Part shown: one piece after another, positions 52,389-61,177 of the stretch
How positions within the stretch are numbered: the first letter of the stretch is position 1
Layout: each line of letters starts with the position of its first letter
Assembly (NCBI GenBank): GCA_018798825.1
Contig: CP076356.1
Span: forward strand, 62,001-126,000
From: Ochrobactrum sp. BTU1
GTDB taxonomy: Bacteria > Pseudomonadota > Alphaproteobacteria > Rhizobiales > Rhizobiaceae
DNA: 64,000 bases
Direction: 5' to 3'
Position numbers and translations under genes: made by a program
The notes under the pieces: model-generated
The model's database searches: none
The model's input: the letters and a program-made list of their open reading frames with translations, nothing else
Told to the model about the DNA's origin: nothing

Positions 52389-52826
52389 ATGAAGAAGTTC
52401 ATCTATGTTGCCGCTATGCTCGCAGCATCGTTGGCCACAGCTCAGGCTCATGACGTCACTAAGACTGCACTCGCATATGATACGAAGAACGCCAAGGTGA
52501 CCCTGGTCTACGAGCATCCTCTTCCAGACGTTCCAGGCAAAAGCATCAAAGCTGCATTAGTGGAGTATGGCCCCGGCGGTTATAGCTCCGCGCACACACA
52601 TGCGAAGTCTGCCCTGATCTACGCAACGATCCTCGAAGGGGCAATTTTGAGTGCGGTGAACGGTGGCGAGGTGAAAACCTTTACTGCTGGCCAGAGCTTC
52701 ACGGAACTTCCCGGCGACCTGCACGACGTCTCCGCCAATGCCAGCAAGACAGAGCCAGCGAAACTCCTCGCGGTCTTTGTCGTCAATTCCGACGATACCG
52801 ACCTGACGACCCCGCGCAAGCCGTAG
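52389..52826 (+). CDS. Exported cupin-domain protein
   Basis: The 145-residue protein starts with a signal peptide (MKKFIYVAAMLAASLATAQA), giving a periplasmic product. The remainder is a single cupin barrel: motif 1 around YSSAHTHAKSALIYATILEG with His residues for metal, motif 2 around FTELPGDLHDVSANASKTEP. Small cupins bind metals and may carry out dioxygenase or isomerase chemistry, or act as sensors. It belongs to the Rrf2-led operon. Confidence 0.85.
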   Translation: MKKFIYVAAMLAASLATAQAHDVTKTALAYDTKNAKVTLVYEHPLPDVPGKSIKAALVEYGPGGYSSAHTHAKSALIYATILEGAILSAVNGGEVKTFTAGQSFTELPGDLHDVSANASKTEPAKLLAVFVVNSDDTDLTTPRKP

Positions 52827-52922
52827 TCGGACGACACGATTCCTGATCCTTCTTAATCTTTGAATAAGTAATGGCGGCTCTCCGGCGGACGCAGAGTCGC
52901 GCCCTCAAGAAAGGAATGCAAC

Positions 52923-53369
52923 ATGTCCCGAATCAACTGGTCCCAAGTCGCACCCGAAGGTGCAAAGGCGCTTTACGGGATCCATCACTACGTCACAGCC
53001 AAGACGAATCTACCGGAAGAGTTGATCCATCTCGTCTTTCTGCGTGTCTCTCAGATTAATGGCTGCGCCCACTGTATCGACATGCACAGCCGCGATCTGC
53101 GCAAAACGATGTCAGTAGACAAGATCACTCTACTCCCGGTCTGGGACGAGGTGCCCCATCTGTTCGACGACCAGGAACGGGCCGCACTCGCTTGGGCCGA
53201 AGAAGTTACGAATGTCAGCCAGACCCATGCCTCCGACGAGGCTTATGCCGCCGCCTCAGCCGCCTTCGAACCGAAGGACCTCGTCGATCTCACTATTACG
53301 ATCGCCGCGATGAACGCGTTCAATCGCCTCGGGGCGCCGTTCCGTCTTCCGGTGGCAGCCAAGGCTTGA
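52923..53369 (+). CDS. AhpD/carboxymuconolactone decarboxylase family protein
   Basis: A 148-residue, all-helical protein of the AhpD-like group. The CxxC-xxxH active site is intact (Cys48, Cys51, His55 in INGCAHCIDMHSRDLR). Members reduce peroxides through a thiol relay, sometimes with lipoyl adaptor proteins. It is the last gene of the Rrf2-controlled series, 97 bases after the cupin gene. With the NmrA-like protein it suggests defence against electrophiles or peroxides. Confidence 0.87.
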   Translation: MSRINWSQVAPEGAKALYGIHHYVTAKTNLPEELIHLVFLRVSQINGCAHCIDMHSRDLRKTMSVDKITLLPVWDEVPHLFDDQERAALAWAEEVTNVSQTHASDEAYAAASAAFEPKDLVDLTITIAAMNAFNRLGAPFRLPVAAKA

Positions 53370-53414
53370 TTCGCCCAATGTGTGTGTTCTGGTTCCGGCT
53401 TGGGCGTGATAACC

Positions 53415-54032
53415 TCACCGAGGCCGCACACCATTAAGAAACAGCGTTACTGCAGAGGCGACAGTGGCCTGCGCCTCCCCTTCGGTAGGGGGAGGTCGCA
53501 ATCCAAGCACAACCTGCAAATGAAGATTGTCGCGGATCATTCCAACAAAATGCCCGGCAACAAGCAAAGGATCACCTATCCGAATTTCTTTGCGATCGGC
53601 TGCAGCTTGTAGAACTTTAGCAAGATGCTCCGTAGTACGCCCCGGACCTCTTTCGTAGAACAAGCGCGCAAGATCGGGAATTCGACCAGCTTCAGTGATA
53701 ATGATACGATAAATACCCAGGACTGGAGGGCTCATGTAAACCGCAAGTAAGTGAGTTCCAAAAACCGTCAGCGTGTTGGGCAAGTCATTTTGGGTATTGT
53801 AGTCTAGAGAGAGTGCTGAGATTGCGCGATCAGCACTGTCGGCGACCAGAGCCAGGAACAATCCTTCCTTGTTCCCAAACTCGCTGTAGATTGTTCGCTT
53901 TGATCCACCTGTACGTTCAATGATCGCATCGATACTGGTGGTTGCGTAGCCTTGCTCAAAAAAAAGCTGAGCTGCGGCACGAAGTATAGCCTGCCGTCGA
54001 AGTTGTGTCCGTTCGCTTTTCGTAGCGGTCAC
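53415..54032 (-). CDS. TetR/AcrR-family repressor of the EmrAB pump
   Basis: The protein has 205 residues. The helix-turn-helix is at about 10-55 (LRRQAILRAAAQLFFEQGYA, then RTGGSKRTIYSEFGNKEGLF). The C-terminal part is the AefR/YerO-type ligand domain (YRIIITEAGRIPDLARLFYE). It faces the EmrA-type gene across a 90-bp gap that holds a perfect 46-bp palindrome, the obvious operator. Repression of the pump, relieved by a toxic substrate, is the expected scheme. Confidence 0.9.
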   Translation of the reverse strand: MTATKSERTQLRRQAILRAAAQLFFEQGYATTSIDAIIERTGGSKRTIYSEFGNKEGLFLALVADSADRAISALSLDYNTQNDLPNTLTVFGTHLLAVYMSPPVLGIYRIIITEAGRIPDLARLFYERGPGRTTEHLAKVLQAAADRKEIRIGDPLLVAGHFVGMIRDNLHLQVVLGLRPPPTEGEAQATVASAVTLFLNGVRPR

Positions 54033-54064
54033 TTATATCTGCCCTTTTAATATTGCTGCTTGAC

Positions 54065-54110
54065 TGGTAATTGCCATTACCGTATCTGTCAACGGTAATG
54101 GCAATTACCA
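54065..54110. promoter_or_regulatory. Perfect 46-bp palindrome, TetR operator candidate
   Basis: TGGTAATTGCCATTACCGT (54065-54083) and its exact complement ACGGTAATGGCAATTACCA (54092-54110) flank an 8-base centre. Within each arm a shorter near-palindrome (GGTAATTGCCATTACC) is nested, so two repressor dimers could bind. It lies midway between the divergent TetR and EmrA-type genes. Confidence 0.8.
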
Positions 54111-54122
54111 ATTGGTGCAAAC

Positions 54123-55154
54123 ATGTCGACCAGTAAGAAGAAAATCGTTGGCCTGGTATTTTGTCTCATTGCGATTGCAACCGCTGCAGGAGGCTGGATG
54201 TGGACGCGCTCGACTGAGCGAGCGACGACTGACAATGCCTACGTACGTGCCAATACAACCTCTATAGCACCCAAGGTAACCGGATATGTCACCGTCGTAG
54301 AGGTGGCCGATAATCAGACGGTGCGAGCTAATGACGTCTTGTTCAGAATCGATGACTTAGATTTCCGCGCCCGTCTGTCGCAAGCTGAAGCAAATTTGCA
54401 GGCCGCACAGGCTCATATCGAAAATGTAGAAGCTGAGATCCAGCTGCAGCATATTTTGGTCAAGCAGGCGACGGCGCAGAAGCAGGCGGCACAAGCAGAT
54501 CTTGCTCTTGCTGTCAAAGCGTCCCAGCGACAGCGTGAACTCGTTCGAACACATTCGGTCAGCAGGGCGCAGGTCGACGAAAGCGATGCTGCCAGATCAA
54601 AAGCAGAAGCCGCTTTGCTAGGTGTAGAGGCCGCGTACGAGGCACAAGAAGCACGCATAAAAGTTCTCACAACACAAAAGGAAGCTGTCCTGGCTGCTGT
54701 GCTTCTGGCCAAGGCTGCGCGTGATCTGGCCCAAATTGATCTCGACAATACAGTCGTTCGCGCTCCCTTTGACGGTGTTATTGGTAACCGTCAGGTCCGC
54801 GTCGGACGCCTCGTATCCCCTGGAGCCTCCTTGATCGATCTGGTGCCAATCAAGGACGTATGGATCGTCGCAAATTTCAAAGAGACACAGATCGAGAACA
54901 TTCAACCCGGCCAGTCAGCTCAAGTAACGCTCGACGCCTATCCAGGAATAATTATCGACGGAAAAGTTGATAGTTTTGCGCCGGGTAGCGGATCCACATT
55001 CAGTCTTCTTCCTGCTGATAACGCAACCGGCAATTTTGTCCGTGTCGTGCAACGTGTTCCAGTCAAGATCAAACTTGTTCAGAACCCAATTCCTGGTCGC
55101 CTGGTTCCCGGGCTTTCTGCCCGGGTTCAGATCATTATGGGGAGCGAGGGCTGA
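54123..55154 (+). CDS. EmrA/HlyD-type membrane fusion protein
   Basis: The protein has 343 residues. One N-terminal helix (IVGLVFCLIAIATAAGGWMW) is followed by a half-lipoyl segment (TTDNAYVRANTTSIAPKVTG), a long alanine-rich coiled coil (about 80-190) and the beta-barrel end with NTVVRAPFDGVIGNRQVRVG. This is the EmrA pattern for bridging an MFS pump to an outer-membrane channel. Its stop overlaps the next gene's ATG. Repression by the divergent TetR protein is inferred. Confidence 0.9.
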   Translation: MSTSKKKIVGLVFCLIAIATAAGGWMWTRSTERATTDNAYVRANTTSIAPKVTGYVTVVEVADNQTVRANDVLFRIDDLDFRARLSQAEANLQAAQAHIENVEAEIQLQHILVKQATAQKQAAQADLALAVKASQRQRELVRTHSVSRAQVDESDAARSKAEAALLGVEAAYEAQEARIKVLTTQKEAVLAAVLLAKAARDLAQIDLDNTVVRAPFDGVIGNRQVRVGRLVSPGASLIDLVPIKDVWIVANFKETQIENIQPGQSAQVTLDAYPGIIIDGKVDSFAPGSGSTFSLLPADNATGNFVRVVQRVPVKIKLVQNPIPGRLVPGLSARVQIIMGSEG

Positions 55155-56824
55155 TGATCTCTCGCCGAAACGTCTCGATCCAGACCAGGCAAAATACAGG
55201 ATGCCTCCTCCTCGCTGGCATTGTGATTGCCACTTTGACTGACGCGATTGCGGGTACAGCTTTGACACTTGGCAAAGGTGACATGATCGGTGACCTATAT
55301 GCAACTCCAGATGAATTTGCATGGCTCGATGTCGGGTATACGACTTCGAAAATGATTGGGTTCCTGACAGCGTCCTGGATAGCGAGGACTGTCAATATGC
55401 GCGTTATCGTTGTTGTAGCAACCTTGACAATAACAGTGGCAAGTGCAGTCACAGCTCTGACGATCCGACTGGACTTGCTGATTGTTGTGCGCGCATGTCA
55501 GGGGTTTTCGGGAGGAATTTTACTGGTTATCGGACAAACAGTAATTTTCCGAGATTTTCGCGCTTCTCGCCAACCATTGCTGCAAGCCTTGTTTGCAATA
55601 GGGGCTGTCGTTGCACCAGCAACTATCATACCGGCCCTCCAGGGATGGCTATTGGACAACTATTCATGGACATGGATTTTTCTCTCAGTAGTTCCTATCG
55701 GACTGCTGGCTGCCGGGCTTGTGCTCCTATCAGAAGAACCCAACGATAACCATATTCCCTATAGGCGCTTTGATTGGAGTGGCTTTCTACTCGCATCGAT
55801 CACGCTTTTCTGCCTCGTCTATGTGCTCAGCCAAGGCGACCGTTGGAACTGGTTCGATGAACGCCGCATCCGGTGGCTGACCGGAATAGGTGTTGTGACA
55901 CTTTGCATGTTTGTCGGTCAACAAGCGAGCCGGCCTGAGGATGACGGACTGCTCGAACTGAGCGTTTTCAGATCAGTCAATTTTACGTTCGCATTCATAG
56001 TAAGTTTTGTAGCTGGTGCAGCGCTATTTGGAAGCAGCTATTTGATTCCGAATTTCGCAGTCTCCGTTTTGGCTTTCACGCCAACGGATACCGGTGTTCT
56101 TTTGCTTGCCAGTAGCATTTTTTTTGTATTTTCGCTTCTCTTATCTGCCTTTTTCATCCAGGGCCTCGGTGTCTCTCCAATTGCCACCGTACCTTTCGGA
56201 ATTGTCATGCTTATGACTTCTATGTGGCTCTTGTCAGGCTCAGCGATCGATAGCGGAATAGGCGACATGAGAAACGCCGTTCTCCTGCGGGGCTTGAGCC
56301 TTGGCTTTCTATTTCTTTCCATTACCTTGATCGCATTCAGTACGGTGAGCGCGTGCAGCCTCCCTGCTGCGATTGGAATCTTCAACACTGGTCGCCAGTT
56401 CGGCGGTCTCCTAGGTGTAGCTTGTCTTCAGTCTCTAATGACGCGGCATATTGCAGGCAATGTATCGGTGCTCGGCAGCCATATTACAGCTGGATATTCT
56501 GCTGTAGGTGAACGATTAGGAACTAGTGCGGCAGTTCTTGAGGCCCGCGGGATGACTACTGTGGCTGCAGATCAGGCGTCCAGGTTTTTTTTGGGCAAGG
56601 CTGTCGCAATCCAATCTACGGTAATCGCTTTCGATACGGCATTTCTCACGGTTGCCTTGCTTTTCGTTTTCGCTTCGCCGGCATTGATACTCACCAAGAT
56701 CATTCTGACGCGAATGGCGAGCACCCAAAATACCCCGCAGGTAAATTCTGTAGATTATCGGGACAAGGAGCTATCCACCTTTACCTCCGACAAGAGTCAC
56801 AACGGCAGTCGCAAGCATTTATAA
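55154..56824 (+). CDS. EmrB-type MFS drug transporter (DHA2)
   Basis: A 556-residue permease of DHA2 length with fourteen helices. The first helix has GIVIATLTDAIAGTALTLGK, and the DEFAWLDVGYTTSKMIGFLT segment matches the EmrB loop-helix 2 area (usually 'E..WV.TSY..A..I'). A later RACQGFSGGILLVIGQTVIF corresponds to motif C. The polar C-terminal tail is long. With the EmrA-type partner it would export hydrophobic toxins through a TolC-like channel. Confidence 0.88.
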   Translation: MISRRNVSIQTRQNTGCLLLAGIVIATLTDAIAGTALTLGKGDMIGDLYATPDEFAWLDVGYTTSKMIGFLTASWIARTVNMRVIVVVATLTITVASAVTALTIRLDLLIVVRACQGFSGGILLVIGQTVIFRDFRASRQPLLQALFAIGAVVAPATIIPALQGWLLDNYSWTWIFLSVVPIGLLAAGLVLLSEEPNDNHIPYRRFDWSGFLLASITLFCLVYVLSQGDRWNWFDERRIRWLTGIGVVTLCMFVGQQASRPEDDGLLELSVFRSVNFTFAFIVSFVAGAALFGSSYLIPNFAVSVLAFTPTDTGVLLLASSIFFVFSLLLSAFFIQGLGVSPIATVPFGIVMLMTSMWLLSGSAIDSGIGDMRNAVLLRGLSLGFLFLSITLIAFSTVSACSLPAAIGIFNTGRQFGGLLGVACLQSLMTRHIAGNVSVLGSHITAGYSAVGERLGTSAAVLEARGMTTVAADQASRFFLGKAVAIQSTVIAFDTAFLTVALLFVFASPALILTKIILTRMASTQNTPQVNSVDYRDKELSTFTSDKSHNGSRKHL

Positions 56825-57132
56825 CCGCAGTACAAGCCCTGTTTAGTACTTCGTGCGCGAGACCGATAACCATCATTCATAGTCTCCGCTTGGAAAACAT
56901 ATCTGAAGTGCATCAAGCTCGTGATGAGGATATACCGTGGGGGTAGTTTTGCAGTTCTTGTCCATCCAACTCTGCGGAGAGGGGGTGGACATAATTGAAC
57001 TCGAGCTGCATTTTGGGTCGGCACTGTGACGTTGCTCAATGTCGGGTTCATGGGTTCAGATCAACTCAAGGTGCCCAATGAGCTATATTACTAAGGGTGA
57101 GGAGCCATCGACCCGATTCTGACCAGCAATCT
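56825..57132. other. Intergenic stretch, nothing recognised
   Basis: No gene is visible in either direction. A CTGACCAGCAATCTGGAAA stretch at about 57119 resembles the CTTGACTGGCAATCTG motif found at edges of repeat A and IS debris. Confidence 0.4.
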
Positions 57133-57192
57133 GGAAATGCATGTGCCTCAGTTCGTAATCGACATGCTGAACGCGTGAAAGTTCGCAAGTGA
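57133..57192 (+). pseudogene. ParD-type antitoxin, C-terminal relic
   Basis: The last 19 codons read GNACASVRNRHAERVKVRK, matching the end of the intact antitoxin at 61178 (FASVNNRHAERMKGLK). The stop is followed by a toxin relic at the same spacing as in the 61178 module. The rest of the antitoxin is missing, so these two modules are related paralogues. Confidence 0.6.
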
Positions 57193-57203
57193 TCTGCAGA
57201 TCC

Positions 57204-57497
57204 GTCGTCTTGTCCCCGGAAGCGGAAACAGATCTTGTGGCTCTTTATGATTGGATAGCCGAAAGAGCATCGCCTGATACCGCACTTGGATACATTGATA
57301 GGCTCGAGAGCTATATATGCGGCTTCGACTAGGCTTCTGAACGTGGCACTTTGTTTAACGATATACGCGAAGGGCTACGAACCGTTGGGTTTGAACGCAG
57401 AGTAACGATCGCGTTCAATGACACTGCACAAGAAGTTATTGTGCTTGGCTTATTTTATGGTGGCCAAAATTGGCAGGAAGCCTTATCTGAGCACTGA
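57204..57497 (+). pseudogene. ParE-type toxin with in-frame stop
   Basis: The frame reads VVLSPEAETDLVALYDWIAE, RASPDTALGYIDRLESYICG, then TAG, and resumes with NDIREGLRTVGFERRVTIAF and VIVLGLFYGGQNWQEAL to the end. All ParE landmarks are present and a single nonsense codon (near 57330) breaks it. The start is uncertain; TTG 57210 aligns with the start of the related module at 61474. Confidence 0.7.
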
Positions 57498-57520
57498 AAT
57501 CGTGATCGTCGTTCTTGACT

Positions 57521-58110
57521 CAAAATCTAAATCGGAAGTAACCCACCGATGTTGAACTCATAGCGAGTCGATGAAGCACATATGACGTTGCCAGCTTTCT
57601 AAATCCGGTTTGTGATCTGATGATCGCTGCGCGACGGTTGAATCTTGCTGAGCGGTAATATTTTTATAGATTTGGCTTATGGCTTCCCGAGCGGTAAGTT
57701 TGTGTCCGCATGTATTGGATCTTACCGATCGGTATGATTTTCCTTGATGTGGCCGGAATAATCCCTTACGAAAATATGCAAAGGAGAATGCGATTGATTA
57801 AATCAGCTGCAGACTTAGGAGCATTGGTTCGCGAAAAGCGCAAGGCTCGCGGATGGACGCAAACAGACCTCGCGGGGAGATCCGGCACGGGAGATCGCTT
57901 TATTATCGACCTGGAAAGCGGGAAGTCGACATGCCAACTGGGGAAGGCTCTATTGGTTGCGCGCGAAGTCGGAATTCATCTCGTCGATGCCAATTCGTTT
58001 ATAGAAAATCGACAAGGGGAAACGGAAGCAGACGACGAGTTGTCATACTTGCCAAAATACTAAACGCCGAGGCCATTTGAAATGACGACTTTGTTTTATG
58101 AAGATTTTGT
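57521..58110 (+). repeat. Repeat C, copy 2 (hipB and upstream region)
   Basis: The 590-bp partner of 35472-36061. Here the sequence continues into the full hipA gene, so this is presumably the parental copy. Non-coding differences include GTCGATGAAG for GTTGATGAAG and several changes around 57600-57660. Confidence 0.85.
57794..58063 (+). CDS. hipB: HipB-like antitoxin, copy 2
   Basis: An 89-residue XRE-type DNA-binding protein (GALVREKRKARGWTQTDLAG, GTGDRFIIDLESGKSTC). TTG 57794 is chosen because AAGGAG lies seven bases upstream. HipB proteins bind their own promoter and hold the HipA kinase inactive. The downstream hipA starts 18 bases after the stop. Near-identity with the copy at 35745 means either protein could bind both promoters. 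Confidence 0.87.
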   Translation: MIKSAADLGALVREKRKARGWTQTDLAGRSGTGDRFIIDLESGKSTCQLGKALLVAREVGIHLVDANSFIENRQGETEADDELSYLPKY

Positions 58111-59356
58111 AGTAGGCGAACTCCATTCCGAAGAGAGTTTGAATTTCTCTTATCTGGGCGAATGGGCTGATCGTCGGTCAGCCTTCCCTCTCTCAATGAC
58201 TATGCCAACAAATACGATATCATATGGTCCCGAAAAAATCCTTCCATGGCTTGCGAACTTGTTGCCGGAAAGCCACCTAAGCGAAATCGGCCAGAAACTC
58301 AAAGTTTCACCGCAAGATATCGTGGGTGTGTTGGAACACCTTGGAAGAGACACCGCTGGCGCAATATCGGTCGGTGCGCCACGCAAAAGTGGAAGCACGA
58401 CAGTCATACCTATCACTGATGAAGCAGCCCTGGAGAAAATCATCAATGAGCTTCCAGAGAAGCCGTTTCTGATTGGTACGGAAGGCGTCTCCATGTCTCT
58501 TGCTGGAGTTCAAGATAAACTGCCTGTCTATATGCTAGTTAGTGGATCGCTTGGGGTCCCAACCGATGGAACACCGTCAACGCATATTTTAAAACCTAAT
58601 GCTCTAAAAACTCGACTTCCTGCAAGTGTTCAGAACGAAGCCTTCTGCATGCGTCTCGCTAAACATTGCGGTCTTGATGTTGCGAACGTGACAACGGGAG
58701 TAGCTGGAAGTCGGTCGTATCTTCTTGTTGAACGCTACGATCGCATTCGGGACGGCAAAGGCTTTGTTCGCCGTATCCATCAGGAAGATTTCTGTCAGGT
58801 CCTTGGTTACTTCCCCGCTCAAAAGTATGAGCGCTCTAGGTTCGGTGGGCGAAATGGCCCAACACTTGCCGACATGTTTAAAGCGATTGAAGAGTTCATT
58901 TCGCCTGGTGAGCGAGAGAAGCTTCTTGATGCCGTAATCTTTAACGTGTTGATCTGCAATACCGATGCACACGCTAAAAACTACTCTATCCTAATCGGCC
59001 AACGAGGCACGGCTAAACTTGCACCTCTCTACGATCTGATGTGCTCCGCCATCTACTCAAATGTGGATCAGTCGTTAGCCCAGTCAATTGCTGGTAAGAC
59101 GAATGCCAACGAGTTGCTCGCAGCCGATTGGAAAGAATTGGCGGCCAGTGTAAACCTCAGCCCGGCTAAAACTCTTCGTAGAGTGCAATCCTTGGCTGAG
59201 AGCGTACTGAAGAACGCTGAGATGGTTGCCAATGAAATCTCAGTTAGCTCAGTTGGCGGTCATGATCTATTGAACCAAGTCTCGCATGAAGTCCAAAAGC
59301 GCGGGAAACGCATTCTCAGACAGCTAGACGCTGAGAATGCGGTCTGGTCCAAGTAG
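58082..59356 (+). CDS. hipA: HipA-type serine/threonine kinase toxin
   Basis: The 424-residue protein has the HipA fold. The N-terminal subdomain (about 1-110) is followed by SMSLAGVQDKLPV (phosphate loop), the ATP lysine in HILKPN (Lys171), NEAFCMRLAKHCG, HQEDFCQVLG, and the catalytic ICNTDAHAKNYS with Asp295 and Asn300. The metal Asp318 is in APLYDLM. HipA kinases phosphorylate translation factors, in the best-studied case glutamyl-tRNA synthetase, and cause dormancy. The gene looks complete. Its 3' end overlaps a RepC-like remnant by ten bases. Confidence 0.9.
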   Translation: MTTLFYEDFVVGELHSEESLNFSYLGEWADRRSAFPLSMTMPTNTISYGPEKILPWLANLLPESHLSEIGQKLKVSPQDIVGVLEHLGRDTAGAISVGAPRKSGSTTVIPITDEAALEKIINELPEKPFLIGTEGVSMSLAGVQDKLPVYMLVSGSLGVPTDGTPSTHILKPNALKTRLPASVQNEAFCMRLAKHCGLDVANVTTGVAGSRSYLLVERYDRIRDGKGFVRRIHQEDFCQVLGYFPAQKYERSRFGGRNGPTLADMFKAIEEFISPGEREKLLDAVIFNVLICNTDAHAKNYSILIGQRGTAKLAPLYDLMCSAIYSNVDQSLAQSIAGKTNANELLAADWKELAASVNLSPAKTLRRVQSLAESVLKNAEMVANEISVSSVGGHDLLNQVSHEVQKRGKRILRQLDAENAVWSK

Positions 59357-59550
59357 AACAGCTTGAACAAGTACGCTTTGAGGCATCTCGGCTAAAACGG
59401 AAGAGCAAAGCCACGGCTGTCACACTCGCATGTATCCTGCAACAAGCCAACCACATCAATTCTATTGGCGGATACCTGCGACCTCTGACTCGGAAGGTGA
59501 CAGAAGGGAAATTTACAGACCAGCGTCGCAGAGTTTTGAGAAGTGCATAA
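59347..59550 (+). pseudogene. RepC-like replication protein, C-terminal remnant
   Basis: A frame with no start overlaps the hipA end and reads VQVEQLEQVRFEASRLKRKS, then ATAVTLACILQQANHINSIG and GYLRPLTRKVTEGKF, stopping at 59548-59550. The 'ILQ...I.S.GGYLR.LT.KA..G.F' pattern is that of the C-terminal part of RepC from repABC replicons. Only about 67 codons remain. It suggests that hipBA landed on, or travelled with, a plasmid replication locus. Confidence 0.5.
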
Positions 59551-59804
59551 GTGGCCTCATCTCTAGACGCGTATGTGGAACGGCCCCTTTGCTGCAGTTC
59601 ACCGCGAGTGGATTTCTTGACGCCTGATCAGAAAACTTCCTGTAAGCGCCTATACTGGACAAGCGGACGCCTCACAATTTGCCCCGTTTACTTTTTGCGA
59701 ATCTGACAGGGAGGCGTTAGGGAGTAATTTAACGCACGTTGCACCTAAATTCGCATACAATCTGGTTGCGGAATCGGTTTGAGTACATAAGCCAAATGCC
59801 GCGA
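59551..59804. other. Intergenic stretch with a trace of repeat A
   Basis: ACAATTTGCCCCGTTTACTT near 59675 matches the core of repeat A (AAATTTGTCCCGTTAAC at copy 1). Nothing else is recognisable. Confidence 0.35.
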
Positions 59805-60107
59805 TTATTTCCGGCCTTCCGCAATCTTGTATATCTCGCTGTCTACGCGCTTCCCGACAGCGAGAACGAGAATGACGAGCTTGCCGTCATCGACTCTCTA
59901 AATGGGTCGCACACCCGCACTTTGGAGTTTGATTTTATAACAACCCGCCAGCTTGTCCCGAAGCGCATTCTTAGGCATTTTTGGCATCAAACGAAGTTCA
60001 AGGAGCTTCTTTGCGATTTTTTGTTGCAGCGGTTTTGGAAGCGTCTCAAACTCTTTCAGCGCGGGTTTCAACAACGAAAGTCGGTATTCCGGTATTATGT
60101 CGTCCAT
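59805..60107 (-). pseudogene. RelE/ParE-type toxin with one nonsense codon
   Basis: From ATG 60107 the frame gives YRLSLLKPALKEFETLPKPL, LRDKLAGCYKIKLQSAGVR, then TAG at 59898-59900, and continues uninterrupted with RVDDGKLVILVLAVGKRVDS, EIYKIAEGRK to a stop at 59805-59807. All later RelE strands are intact, so a single base change inactivates it. The Phd-type antitoxin upstream is whole. Confidence 0.75.
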
Positions 60108-60138
60108 TAGAAATTGGCCTGCCTATTGATAAAAGGCG

Positions 60139-60417
60139 CTAACCGTTCGCGATATGCTCAAGTTCTTCCCATGACATTTCAATCATGTCCACCTGGCCTT
60201 CAATCCGCTCGATAGCTGTCAGCTCAAGACGGAGATCTTCAACGTAGTCCAGCAGTTGCTCGTACTGCTGAGCAGGAACAAAGTATCCCATGACCTTGTT
60301 ATGATTGAGTACGGCGATTGGGGAGCCGTCCTCATCGCTCATAATGGCGCTGGGATTCTTTTTCAGCTCAGAAACACTAACAGCCCGGTCAGCGCGCACT
60401 GCTTGTATGTGTGCCAT
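60139..60417 (-). CDS. Phd/YefM-family antitoxin
   Basis: The protein has 92 residues. The N-terminal Phd fold reads DRAVSVSELKKNPSAIMSDE, then GSPIAVLNHNKVMGYFVPAQ, followed by an acidic helical tail (QVDMIEMSWEELEHIANG) that would block the RelE-type toxin. It precedes the toxin by 31 bases on the same strand. Since the toxin is broken by a stop, this is another antitoxin retained without its partner. Confidence 0.85.
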   Translation of the reverse strand: MAHIQAVRADRAVSVSELKKNPSAIMSDEDGSPIAVLNHNKVMGYFVPAQQYEQLLDYVEDLRLELTAIERIEGQVDMIEMSWEELEHIANG

Positions 60418-61177
60418 TGTTTATGTTGCATCCCTTCGGGCAAACCATGCAGGCCGTCCTGGGTATTCCAGTTGAGGCGGCGTGGGGTTTCTTCTTACTC
60501 TTTCTGTTTAACCATTTTAGATACAAAAAAAGTCGTTATTTTGATCGAAATATAGACTGGTTTGTGCGTCAATATTTGGAGACGTCCCGCCCAGGGCTGA
60601 TCGTCTGGAGCACAAATCTCAATGGTTTTTCACACCAAGTGCCTGGGCGATCTGGCAGATGGTGACGATCGAGAGGCAATAATATTGTGATGACCAACTC
60701 CTCGATGGCAACGCCCCAATAGCGACAAAGCGGCATACCATTCACCAGCGTGAGACAATGCGTACATTTCACAGGAAAGTTAGGGAAACCGTGAACAGGT
60801 TTCCACGTTCGCCAGGGCTATTGCCAGCGCTGTCACATGTCGAACCGGGAGAATGATTTAAAATCCTCCGTTCCATTAACTAGCGGTTCTATCGAGAGTT
60901 CATACGGCCAAAACTAAGGATCAACGGTTCGTTTCCCATCAATATAAAATAGGCCATGTCGGCGTCAGTGAGGGACGCCCGTTGAGAATCTTGACTGGTC
61001 ATCTGGGAAAGAGCGCCGGGCGGACGCTGCGACCATTCTGATAAGCTTCTTTTTAGCACCACTTCGGAATCGCCGTCGTTGAATTTACTCACTTGAATAA
61101 CAAGCCTTTGCATTGACCTTAAGTAAAGGTATGATTTATTCACACCCTACTCAAAGTGATAATAGAGAAGAAGTAGA
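60418..61177. other. Intergenic stretch, nothing recognised
   Basis: Open frames on both strands carry no family signature. A TTGACTGGTCATCTGGGAAA element near 60992 again resembles the TTGACTGGCAATCTG motif. The segment before 61178 is AT-rich and should hold the promoter of the antitoxin gene. Confidence 0.4.

Noticed and set aside
60411..60665. An 84-codon plus-strand frame
   Set aside because: It begins inside the start of the Phd-type antitoxin gene, has no ribosome site and no family features.
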